Origin: JAHEIJ01 sp040235565
Lineage (GTDB): Bacteria; Pseudomonadota; Gammaproteobacteria; UBA6429; Thiohalophilaceae
DNA: 21,165 bases
Direction of reading: 5' to 3'
Assembly (NCBI GenBank): GCA_040235565.1
Contig: JBECLA010000148.1
Coordinates: 1 to 21,165, forward strand
Part shown: piece after piece, positions 1 through 6,445 of the stretch
How positions within the stretch are numbered: the first letter of the stretch is position 1
Layout: every line of letters starts with the position of its first letter
Program-made: the position numbers and the translations under genes
The notes under the pieces: model-generated
What the model saw: only the letters and a program-made list of their open reading frames with translations
Database searches by the model: none
What the model was told of the DNA's origin: nothing

Positions 1-765
1 CTGCATGCGGGGATCAATGTCCTGAATGACTATTACGACGCCCTCAATGGCACCGATGAGATCAACCAGGAACGGGTGTATCCGTTTACCGGTGGCAGCC
101 GCTTCATCCAGAACGACGTCCTCAGCCGGAAACATACCTTTATATATGGTATCGGTTTGATCCTGGTGGTGATGATCATCGGTGCCTACCTGATCGCGCA
201 CAGCGGCATCACACTCTTCTGGCTGGGGGTGTTCGGCATTCTGCTTGGCTGGGGCTATTCGGCGCCACCGCTGAACCTGAACAGTCGTGGTCTGGGTGAA
301 CTGTCCGTGCTGGCCGGCTTCAGCCTGTTGCCGCTCGGCACCTATCTGGTCCAGACGGGGGCCCTGTCGGGGACACTCCTGCTGGTGTCGTTACCGGTCG
401 GTCTGTTGACGGCCAATTTGCTGTATATCAACCAGTTTCCGGATCGCAAGGCCGACATTCAGGCCCGCAAACTGCACTGGGTCGCACGACTGTCGCCGCA
501 GGTGTCGCGCTGGGGCTATGTGCTGATTGCCCTGCTGGCCTGGTTGACCCTGGTGGCGTTGATCAGCAGCGGGATCTTGCCGCTGCTGGCGGGAATTGCC
601 CTGTTACCCGCCATCCTGAGCTTCAAGGCCGCCCGCATCCTGCTGCAGTATGCCGCAGAACCCCAAAGGCTGACCCCGGCCATCCAGATGACCATTCTGG
701 CGATGCTGGCCCACGGGGCGTTGCTCACTCTCGCCCTGGTGATGGCATCCTTTCTCAGCGCCTGA
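1..765 (+). CDS. UbiA-family prenyltransferase, MenA-like (5' truncated)
   Basis: Integral membrane prenyltransferase of the UbiA superfamily, which joins a polyprenyl diphosphate to an aromatic acceptor in quinone biosynthesis. The gene is open from base 1, so its N-terminus lies outside the window; the first in-frame start-like codon (GTG at 76) falls inside the conserved core and is not the real start. The first visible residues hold the aspartate-rich prenyl-diphosphate site N-D-Y-Y-D followed by N-G-T-D. The second Asp motif, N-Q-F-P-D-R-K-A-D, follows about 125 residues later. Several hydrophobic segments surround these. The second motif resembles 1,4-dihydroxy-2-naphthoate polyprenyltransferases (MenA) more than UbiA proper, but no other menaquinone gene is visible, so the acceptor is left open. 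Stop is TGA at 763-765. Family is confident; substrate is not. Confidence 0.85.
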   Translation: MHAGINVLNDYYDALNGTDEINQERVYPFTGGSRFIQNDVLSRKHTFIYGIGLILVVMIIGAYLIAHSGITLFWLGVFGILLGWGYSAPPLNLNSRGLGELSVLAGFSLLPLGTYLVQTGALSGTLLLVSLPVGLLTANLLYINQFPDRKADIQARKLHWVARLSPQVSRWGYVLIALLAWLTLVALISSGILPLLAGIALLPAILSFKAARILLQYAAEPQRLTPAIQMTILAMLAHGALLTLALVMASFLSA

Positions 766-783
766 TCCCGAAGACCCTGCGCC

Positions 784-851
784 GAAAATCCTTTCCCTTT
801 ACCAACCGCGGTTCCGCGGCCCGACAGCGCTTGCGATACCAGCGGATTTTC
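784..851. repeat. Inverted repeat enclosing twin CCGCGG palindromes
   Basis: GAAAATCC at 784-791 is perfectly complementary to GGATTTTC at 844-851. The enclosed 52 bases contain two copies of the self-complementary hexamer CCGCGG (806-811 and 814-819) separated by TT. The element lies between the prenyltransferase stop and the FHA promoter and is not coding. It could be an RNA structure at the 3' end of the prenyltransferase transcript. It has no following T-run, so it is not a classical terminator. Confidence 0.4.
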
Positions 852-883
852 TGTGAACCGGTTTGCAGAATTACTTATCAGCA

Positions 884-913
884 TTGGCGTGACCGTCGCT
901 TCGAACCTATAAA
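884..913 (+). promoter_or_regulatory. Sigma70-type promoter for the FHA gene
   Basis: TTGGCG (884-889, 4/6 to the -35 consensus) and TATAAA (908-913, 5/6 to the -10 consensus) are separated by 18 bp. They sit about 45 bp upstream of the FHA-protein start. This is the best sigma70-like promoter I found in the window. Prediction by eye only. Confidence 0.5.
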
Positions 914-959
914 CAAGGGTGTAGAAATGACAGTTCTGGTTGTGTACAAGGAGTGAATG

Positions 960-1379
960 ATGGCGGACCTGGTTCAATATGCGAACGGTACCCCTACCAT
1001 TCGATTTAAAGTCGACAAGCCTCTCGTCTGCATCGGCCGCGGTGCGGAAGAGAATGATATTTGTATTCTGGACAACTTCATCAGCAAGCATCACGCCATC
1101 ATTGAGGTGAAGGCCAATCGTGACGGTGAATGCGAATTCTTTCTGCAGGATCTGGGCAGTACCAATCATACCTACGTCAATAAAAAGAAAATCCACCGCC
1201 AACAGCTGCACAATAACGACCTGGTTTACATCGGGCAGCAAATGTTCCGCTTTGTGTGCGAGGAGCATGAAGTCATTGACGGAGTGGAACGCCCCGACGA
1301 ACATACCCAGGAATTCGACCACGAGACAGAGAGCAGCAGTAAGATCTCATTCAGTCGTCGGCTGAATATTCTCCGATAA
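960..1379 (+). CDS. Small FHA-domain protein
   Basis: A 139-residue protein that is essentially one forkhead-associated domain, a phosphothreonine-peptide binding module. Visible FHA landmarks are I-G-R (residues 25-27), S-K-H-H (42-45) and G-S-T-N-H-T-Y-V-N (66-74), in the order expected for the phosphopeptide-binding loops. The usual Asn-Gly of the last motif is Asn-His here. A polar acidic tail (about 103-130) follows the domain, and there is no signal peptide or membrane segment. Two adjacent ATGs (957 and 960) are possible starts. The second is chosen because AAGGAG at 948-953 lies 6 nt from it and only 3 nt from the first. No Ser/Thr kinase or secretion gene is next to it, so the partner is unknown. 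It appears monocistronic, with its own promoter at 884-913. Confidence 0.85.
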   Translation: MADLVQYANGTPTIRFKVDKPLVCIGRGAEENDICILDNFISKHHAIIEVKANRDGECEFFLQDLGSTNHTYVNKKKIHRQQLHNNDLVYIGQQMFRFVCEEHEVIDGVERPDEHTQEFDHETESSSKISFSRRLNILR

Positions 1380-1469
1380 CATTACATTCTATAGGGGTAT
1401 TTTCTGCTTTTTTTCTTTTTCGGCAGCGATCCACTATCACCTGCGCGCGCGTTTCCAGTGCCATCTAAC

Positions 1470-1499
1470 CCCAACGGGGTAGTCGCTCTACCCCTTGGG
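1470..1499. repeat. Bulged inverted repeat upstream of moaA
   Basis: GGGGTAG (1476-1482) pairs with CTACCCC (1488-1494) around a 5-nt loop. CCCAA (1470-1474) pairs with TTGGG (1495-1499), leaving C1475 as a single bulge: 12 pairs in all. No T-run follows, so a rho-independent terminator for the FHA gene is unlikely. Its centre is about 45 bp upstream of the TATAAT box at 1530, a position suited to an activator site. It is not obviously a Moco riboswitch because it lies upstream of the likely transcription start. Confidence 0.45.
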
Positions 1500-1529
1500 A
1501 TCACTGGTACCCCCCGCCACCTTTTCTTC

Positions 1530-1535
1530 TATAAT
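1530..1535 (+). promoter_or_regulatory. Consensus -10 box (TATAAT) ahead of moaA
   Basis: A perfect TATAAT hexamer lies 20 bp upstream of the moaA start codon. At 16-19 bp upstream of it there is no recognisable -35 box, which fits a promoter that depends on an activator. If used, transcription would begin near 1542 and give a very short leader, leaving no room for a riboswitch. Confidence 0.4.
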
Positions 1536-1555
1536 GAGGGCCGGATTTCTCCTGA

Positions 1556-2563
1556 ATGACACCACTGAATACTGACGATATGCCCGCTTCCCTCACAGAC
1601 CGTTTCGGCCGTCGCATTGAATACGTGCGGGTGTCCGTCACGGATCGCTGTGATCTACGCTGCAGCTATTGCATGCCGACGGGCTTTCGCGATTTTGAGG
1701 AACCCGGGGACTGGCTGAGCTTCGATGAAATCGAGCGCGTGATCCGGGTATTCGGTGAACTGGGGACGCGGCGGATTCGCCTGACCGGCGGTGAACCGCT
1801 GGTACGCAGGGATCTGCCCGGGCTGGCACATCGCCTGGCCGCCCTGCCCGGAATTGACGACCTGTCACTCAGTACCAATGCCACCCGCCTGGCGCGGCAT
1901 GCCCGGGAACTGCAACAGGCCGGCATTTCCCGCATCAATGTCAGTCTGGACAGTCTGCGCGCGGATCGCTTCAAGGCCATCACCCAGGGCAAACTCGACA
2001 AGGTGCTGGATGGCCTGATGGCCGCCAAGGCCGCCGGCTTTCAACCCATCAAGATCAACATGGTCGTGATGCGGGGTGTGAATGAGGATGAAGTCGAGGA
2101 CATGGTGAACTTCTGCCTGCAACACGACTTTACCCTGCGTTTCATTGAAACCATGCCGATGGGGGACACCGGCCGCGCCGCCACGGAACAGTTCATCAGT
2201 CTGGCCACCATCAAGGCACGCCTGGCAAAACAGTTTGACCTGCTGCCGGCGACCATGTCCGGCGGTGGACCGGCACGCTATGTCCAGGTGGCCAACACCA
2301 GGCTGCGGATCGGCTTTATTACCCCCCTGTCACAACACTTCTGCGATACCTGTAACCGGGTACGACTGGCCGTCGACGGCACCCTGTATATGTGTCTCGG
2401 CCAGAATGACAAATACGAACTGCGTCCCCTGTTACGCGCCGGTATCAGTGACGCGGAACTGCAACAACACATTCTGCACGCCATCGATCTGAAACCGGAG
2501 CGACATGAATTCAATGACAAGCCCGGCACCGTTGTCCGCTTCATGTCGATGACCGGGGGCTGA
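1556..2563 (+). CDS. moaA: GTP 3',8-cyclase MoaA
   Basis: Radical-SAM enzyme of molybdenum cofactor synthesis; with MoaC it converts GTP to cyclic pyranopterin monophosphate in the cytoplasm. The first 4Fe-4S cluster is ligated by C32-x3-C36-x2-C39, followed by the G-G-E-P motif (78-81). The C-terminal substrate-binding cluster motif is C263-x2-C266-x13-C280. The chain ends in Gly-Gly, the conserved MoaA tail needed for catalysis. At 335 residues it has the normal family length. The start at 1556 has no clear ribosome-binding site; an in-frame ATG at 1580 (M9) would give a start nearer to D-R-F-G-R, so the N-terminus is uncertain by 8 residues. No other moa or moe gene is in the window; the next gene begins 28 bp downstream on the same strand. 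Confidence 0.96.
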   Translation: MTPLNTDDMPASLTDRFGRRIEYVRVSVTDRCDLRCSYCMPTGFRDFEEPGDWLSFDEIERVIRVFGELGTRRIRLTGGEPLVRRDLPGLAHRLAALPGIDDLSLSTNATRLARHARELQQAGISRINVSLDSLRADRFKAITQGKLDKVLDGLMAAKAAGFQPIKINMVVMRGVNEDEVEDMVNFCLQHDFTLRFIETMPMGDTGRAATEQFISLATIKARLAKQFDLLPATMSGGGPARYVQVANTRLRIGFITPLSQHFCDTCNRVRLAVDGTLYMCLGQNDKYELRPLLRAGISDAELQQHILHAIDLKPERHEFNDKPGTVVRFMSMTGG

Positions 2564-2591
2564 AACCGTTCAGTCGCCCCCAGGCCGTTTC

Positions 2592-3089
2592 ATGATCGCG
2601 CCGTCCCCCCTGTTTCGACGCCTGCTGAGCCTGATGTTGCTATGCCTCGCGGCACTGGCACACGCCCAAACGGACAGTCCCATCAGTCAACTGTTGAACA
2701 ACGAGCGGGCCCCCGAAGGCGTGGTATTTGAAATCGTCAGCGGTGATGCGGACGCGCTGGAATGGGCCATCCCACGCACCCGCGGCTATATCCAGCAACT
2801 GCGCCAGCGCTTTCCTGACTTACCCATTGCCGTGGTCAGCCACGGCCAGGAAATGTTCAGCCTGCAAATACAAAACGAATATGGCAGTCAGGCTGTCCAT
2901 CAGCAGGTCAGGTCACTGGTGGAACAACAACATGTCACGCTGCATGTCTGCGGCACTTATGCCGGCTGGCAAGGCCTGGCGGATGAAGATTTCCCTGCCT
3001 ATGTGGATGTGGCGGCCGCCGGCCCGGCACAGATCAATGACTATCTCGCCCTCGGGTATGTGAAAATCCGCATCACCGCAGAAGATTGA
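2592..3089 (+). CDS. Secreted DsrE/DsrF-family protein
   Basis: A 165-residue protein with a clear Sec signal peptide: two arginines (R9, R10), a hydrophobic core, and cleavage predicted after A-H-A (residue 25). The mature part reads as a DsrE/F-like fold: a beta strand V-V-F-E-I-V-S, a helix with many Gln and Arg, the strand I-A-V-V-S-H-G, then H-V-C-G-T-Y-A-G-W, and an end in G-Y-V-K-I. DsrE-type proteins are linked to sulfur relay in sulfur oxidisers. The mature protein has one cysteine (C120), at about the place where the reactive Cys of such proteins sits. Being exported distinguishes it from cytoplasmic DsrE or TusD. It starts 28 bp after moaA and may be cotranscribed. The exact role is unknown. 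Confidence 0.75.
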   Translation: MIAPSPLFRRLLSLMLLCLAALAHAQTDSPISQLLNNERAPEGVVFEIVSGDADALEWAIPRTRGYIQQLRQRFPDLPIAVVSHGQEMFSLQIQNEYGSQAVHQQVRSLVEQQHVTLHVCGTYAGWQGLADEDFPAYVDVAAAGPAQINDYLALGYVKIRITAED

Positions 3090-3147
3090 TCACTTTTGCT
3101 CAGCTTGCCGTTGTTCAGGCTGGATTCATATCACTCCCCCTATGCTA

Positions 3148-3173
3148 TGACCTCACTATCAACACAGAGGTCA
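3148..3173. promoter_or_regulatory. 7-bp inverted repeat upstream of the PepSY/two-component genes
   Basis: TGACCTC (3148-3154) and GAGGTCA (3167-3173) form perfect 7-bp arms around 12 bases. This could be an operator for a dimeric regulator or an RNA hairpin. The right arm contains the AGAGG that would be the ribosome-binding site of the small reading frame at 3176. Confidence 0.4.
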
Positions 3174-3175
3174 GC

Positions 3176-3238
3176 ATGGCAGCAATGGTGAAGATACGAT
3201 TCGGGACTGGTCGAATGCAGGGCACTTGGTTATTCTAA
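3176..3238 (+). CDS. Possible 20-codon leader ORF
   Basis: ATG at 3176 opens a 20-residue reading frame (M-A-A-M-V-K-I-R-F-G-T-G and so on) ending in TAA at 3236-3238. A Shine-Dalgarno-like AGAGG (3166-3170) lies 5 nt before the start. The frame ends 29 bp before the preferred PepSY-protein start at 3268. It may be a leader peptide or chance; the peptide resembles nothing I recognise. Confidence 0.2.
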   Translation: MAAMVKIRFGTGRMQGTWLF

Positions 3239-3267
3239 AAATACACCCATTACGTCTGGAACCCTGC

Positions 3268-3555
3268 ATGGCCACCAAACTGATCCTGCCCATGATCTTG
3301 CTGTTTACCCTGTTTATCAGCGGCGGGGATACTGCTGTCGCGGCCTCCTTGGCTCACAGCGGGTCCAGTCACATTTATCGTCTGGCCGCAAGGCAGGGTA
3401 TGACACTCGAACAGGCTGTCGCCAAGGTACAACGCGAAACCGGTGGCCGTATATTGACGGCCGAGACGGTCAACCACAACGGGCGTGCGGTACACCGCAT
3501 CAAGGTCCTCCTGCCAAACGGCAAGGTGCGGGTCACCCATGTCAGTGCCGAGTAA
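3268..3555 (+). CDS. Secreted PepSY-like protein
   Basis: A 95-residue exported protein. After M-A-T-K there is a strongly hydrophobic stretch (about residues 5-20) and a likely cleavage after A-V-A-A. The mature part carries a single PepSY-like unit: helix L-E-Q-A-V-A-K-V-Q-R-E-T-G-G-R-I-L, then two beta strands ending in H-R-I-K-V-L-L-P-N-G-K-V-R-V-T-H-V. Small PepSY proteins like this often precede PhoPQ-type two-component genes in gammaproteobacteria, and here the response regulator starts 8 bp downstream. ATG 3268 is chosen over an upstream TTG (3226) because it places the signal peptide at the N-terminus. Possible roles are an accessory to sensing by the kinase or a target of the system; this is inference from context. 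Confidence 0.75.
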   Translation: MATKLILPMILLFTLFISGGDTAVAASLAHSGSSHIYRLAARQGMTLEQAVAKVQRETGGRILTAETVNHNGRAVHRIKVLLPNGKVRVTHVSAE

Positions 3556-3563
3556 TTTCATTC

Positions 3564-4244
3564 ATGCGTATTCTGGTTGTTGAAGACGAAACCGAGCTGC
3601 GCCAGCAGTTACAACAGATGTTGCAACAGGCCGGGTTTGCAGTTGACAGTGCCGCGGATGGGCGTGATGCGGTATTCATGGGACGGGAGTACCCGTTTGA
3701 TCTGGCCATCGTGGATATCGGGCTGCCGATTAAAAACGGCGTGGAAGTCATCCAGGAATGGCGGCAACTGGACCGCACTTTTCCGATTCTGATTCTCACT
3801 GCGCGGGGACGCTGGCAGGAAAAGGTGGAGGGCCTGGAGGCCGGCGCGGATGACTACATGGTCAAACCGTTTCACCAGGAAGAATTGTTGGCACGCGTGC
3901 GCGCCCTGTTACGCCGGGCCGCCGGGGTAAGCAAATCCAGTGTCCAGAGCGGACCGGTGCTGATTGACACCACGGCCCAAACCGTTCGGATTGATGACTC
4001 TGAACTGGAGCTGACGGCCTATGAATACAAGGTGCTTGAGTATCTGATGTTGCATGCCGGCAAGGTCATCTCCAAAACCGAACTGACCGAACATATTTAC
4101 GACCAGGATTTTGATCGCGACAGCAATGTGATCGAAGTGTTTATTGGCCGCCTGCGAAAGAAACTCGACCCCGGGAATACTTTTAAACCGATCGAAACCC
4201 TGCGAGGTCGTGGCTATCGCTGGACGCTGGAGCCCCCGGCGTGA
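3564..4244 (+). CDS. OmpR/PhoP-family response regulator
   Basis: A 226-residue two-domain transcription factor. The receiver domain (1 to about 115) has the acidic pair E7/D8, phospho-acceptor D51 in I-V-D-I-G-L-P, the switch residue T80 and conserved K102 in V-K-P-F. The C-terminal winged-helix domain (about 127-223) has the OmpR-type core L-T-A-Y-E-Y-K-V-L-E-Y-L and ends with R-G-R-G-Y-R-W. It most resembles the PhoP/QseB branch. No strong ribosome-binding site precedes the ATG, and the PepSY gene ends 8 bp upstream, so translational coupling is likely. The stop overlaps the kinase start by 4 nt (GTGA). It should bind DNA after phosphorylation by the adjacent kinase; its targets are not visible. 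Confidence 0.95.
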   Translation: MRILVVEDETELRQQLQQMLQQAGFAVDSAADGRDAVFMGREYPFDLAIVDIGLPIKNGVEVIQEWRQLDRTFPILILTARGRWQEKVEGLEAGADDYMVKPFHQEELLARVRALLRRAAGVSKSSVQSGPVLIDTTAQTVRIDDSELELTAYEYKVLEYLMLHAGKVISKTELTEHIYDQDFDRDSNVIEVFIGRLRKKLDPGNTFKPIETLRGRGYRWTLEPPA

Positions 4245-5593
4245 CCCTGTCCTTGCAGGCCCGCCTGCTGCTGGCGGCCATGCTGGTGTTGATGATCTTT
4301 ACCGGCCTGACCGGACTGGTACTCGACAAGGCGTTTCGCCAGAGTGCCGAGGCCGCCATGCAGGATCGCCTGCAAGGTTATCTGTTTGCCCTGCTGGCCG
4401 CGGTTGATGTGGATACCGAAGGCAGGCCTTATTTTAGCCGCATTTTACCCGATGCCCGCTTTGATCAACCCGGCTCCGGTTTATACGCCAACGTCAGTCA
4501 GCCTGAACGAGCCACGACATTAAGCACTCCTTCCCTGTTGGGCATCGAGCTACCCGCCATGCAACCCATCCCCGTGGGGGAATACCACTACGACACCATC
4601 CAACTGAAGGCGGAACCCCATTATCGGCTGGGGTATCGCGTGCGCTGGGAAACGGCACCCGACCACGAGATACCGCTCGATTTTCAGATCAGTGTTGATC
4701 TGCATGCCTATCAGCAACAGATCGCCACCTACCGACGCAACCTGTGGGGCTGGCTGGGTGCGGCCATCCTGTTGCTGTTAGGGGTCCAGGCGGGCGTGTT
4801 GCACTGGAGCCTGAAGCCCTTACGCAAGGTGGCAGCGGATCTGGCGCTGATCGAAGCCGGCAAAAGCGAGCGGCTGGGCGGTCGCTATCCGAAAGAAATG
4901 CAGCAATTGACAGACAAGTTGAACGACCTGCTGGATCACACCAGGCGTCAGTTAAGCCGGTATCGTGATTCACTCGGTAACATGGCACACAGTCTCAAAA
5001 CACCCCTGGCGATCCTCGCCAACACCCTCAGCCTGATGCAAACCGATTCGGCCAAAGCCTCTGACTCAACCCATGAAGCCCAGGAACAACTGCAACGCAT
5101 CCGCCAGATCATTGACTATCAATTACAACGTGCCGCGACCGCAGGCCAAACGACACTTGGCACGTCAACCCGGCTTAACCCGGTGGTCGATAAAGTGATC
5201 AACGCCATGCAAAAAGTCTTTGCCGATAAAGAATTACACATCGACAGTCATATTGACGATGATCTCACGTGCCAGTGCGATGCGGGAGATATCCTGGAAG
5301 TCCTGGGTAACCTGATTGAAAATGCCTGCAAGTGGTGTCAGCGGCAAATCCGGATAAGCGCCACGCCCCTCGGTGCCGGCGGTCTCGAAGTGACGATTGA
5401 AGACGATGGCCCCGGCATTCCCGCCGAGGTCCGTGAACAGGTGTTACAACGTGGCCAGCGCGCAGACCCCACCACCGCCGGCCATGGTATTGGCCTCGCC
5501 ATGGTACACGAGATAGTCCTGTTGTACGGGGGCACGCTGGAAATCGGGACCAGTGCACTCGGTGGCACCGCGGTAACCGTTAAATTGCCGTAA
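4241..5593 (+). CDS. PhoQ-like sensor histidine kinase
   Basis: Membrane sensor kinase of 450 residues, cognate to the upstream regulator. It has a first transmembrane segment at about 8-28, a periplasmic domain of about 135 residues, a second transmembrane segment at about 168-188, and a HAMP-like linker starting S-L-K-P-L. The dimerisation helix carries the phospho-accepting H250 in M-A-H-S-L-K-T-P-L. The ATPase domain has the N-box N361 (L-I-E-N-A-C), D-D-G-P-G-I-P and G-H-G-I-G-L-A-M-V. The H-S-L-K-T-P form of the H-box and the layout fit the PhoQ branch. The start is GTG, overlapping the regulator stop by 4 nt, which implies coupled translation. The ligand is not deducible; the periplasmic region should not be assumed to sense magnesium as E. 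coli PhoQ does. Confidence 0.93.
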   Translation: MTLSLQARLLLAAMLVLMIFTGLTGLVLDKAFRQSAEAAMQDRLQGYLFALLAAVDVDTEGRPYFSRILPDARFDQPGSGLYANVSQPERATTLSTPSLLGIELPAMQPIPVGEYHYDTIQLKAEPHYRLGYRVRWETAPDHEIPLDFQISVDLHAYQQQIATYRRNLWGWLGAAILLLLGVQAGVLHWSLKPLRKVAADLALIEAGKSERLGGRYPKEMQQLTDKLNDLLDHTRRQLSRYRDSLGNMAHSLKTPLAILANTLSLMQTDSAKASDSTHEAQEQLQRIRQIIDYQLQRAATAGQTTLGTSTRLNPVVDKVINAMQKVFADKELHIDSHIDDDLTCQCDAGDILEVLGNLIENACKWCQRQIRISATPLGAGGLEVTIEDDGPGIPAEVREQVLQRGQRADPTTAGHGIGLAMVHEIVLLYGGTLEIGTSALGGTAVTVKLP

Positions 5594-5619
5594 CGAATTC
5601 CCATGTTGTAATGCCGGCC

Positions 5620-6408
5620 TTAAGCCGTCAACAAGATGCGGGTTCCCAGCACGTACAGCAACAGCGCAAAAAATCGTTTTAACAGTTTGGGCGGGATGGT
5701 ATGCGCCAGTTTTGCCCCCAACGGAGCAAATACAATACTGGCGATCACAATACCGGTAAACGCGGGCAAGTTCACATACCCCAGACTCCAGGGTGGTAAC
5801 GCCGGGCTGCCCCAGCCATTTAGCATGAAACCGGCGGTGCCTGCCAGGGCGATGGGTAAACCAATCGCCGCCGAGGTCGCCACGGCCCGACGGATGTGGA
5901 TATTACACCAGGTCAGGAATGGCACGGTCATGGAACCGCCACCGACACCCATCAGGGCTGCGATGGTGCCAATGACAAGCCCGGCGCCAAGCACACCCGG
6001 TGTTTGTGGCAAGGTGCGGTGTGGGGCAGGTGTGCCGGCGATCATCATCTGCGTTGCCACCAGAAACATAAAGATGGCGAACACAATCCGCAGTTCCGCA
6101 CCCGGAATCAGATCCGCAATGACCGCACCCAGCAATCCGCCAACAATGATCCCCGGGGTAATCCGTTTGAAGACCGGCCAGTCAATCGCGCCATGTTTCT
6201 GGTGCGCCCGGATCGATGACAGGGACGTCACCACGATGGTCGCCAGTGAAGTCCCGATCGAGACATGCATCAGCACATCGATTGTCACACCCTGTTGCTG
6301 AAACACCAGGGCCAGTACCGGCACGATGATGATCCCGCCACCGATACCCAACAGCCCGGCCAGGGTGCCGGCGACGGCGCCCATCGACAAAAGAATCAGT
6401 AATTCCAT
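5620..6408 (-). CDS. TauE/SafE-family anion permease
   Basis: A membrane protein of 262 residues from the preferred ATG, with about eight hydrophobic segments. Two half-repeats each contain the family glycine motif: G-I-G-G-G-I-I-I-V-P near the N-terminus and G-V-G-G-G-S-M-T-V-P in the middle. The TauE/SafE (formerly DUF81) family includes exporters of sulfite, sulfoacetate and other anions. It is the last gene of the minus-strand TRAP block, 37 bp after the dctM stop. A GTG at 6462 in the same frame would extend the protein by 18 polar residues and overlap dctM by 17 nt; the ATG is preferred because it opens directly into the first membrane helix. It converges on the histidine kinase gene with a 26-bp gap and no visible terminator. 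Confidence 0.9.
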   Translation of the reverse strand: MELLILLSMGAVAGTLAGLLGIGGGIIIVPVLALVFQQQGVTIDVLMHVSIGTSLATIVVTSLSSIRAHQKHGAIDWPVFKRITPGIIVGGLLGAVIADLIPGAELRIVFAIFMFLVATQMMIAGTPAPHRTLPQTPGVLGAGLVIGTIAALMGVGGGSMTVPFLTWCNIHIRRAVATSAAIGLPIALAGTAGFMLNGWGSPALPPWSLGYVNLPAFTGIVIASIVFAPLGAKLAHTIPPKLLKRFFALLLYVLGTRILLTA

Positions 6409-6445
6409 ATTGAATTTGTTCTGGGAGCTGGCTGAAAGAACAGGC

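Noticed and set aside
516..1322. A 268-codon minus-strand frame spanning two genes
   Set aside because: It covers the antisense of the prenyltransferase end, the intergenic promoter and the FHA gene; composition has no protein-like pattern.
1386..1421. T-rich stretch after the FHA gene as a rho-independent terminator
   Set aside because: There is a run of T but no GC stem directly before it; the strong stem in this gap (1470-1499) comes after the T-rich stretch and has no T-run of its own.
3226..3267. TTG start giving a longer PepSY protein
   Set aside because: The 14 extra residues are not signal-peptide-like and no ribosome-binding site precedes the TTG; the ATG at 3268 leads directly into the signal peptide.
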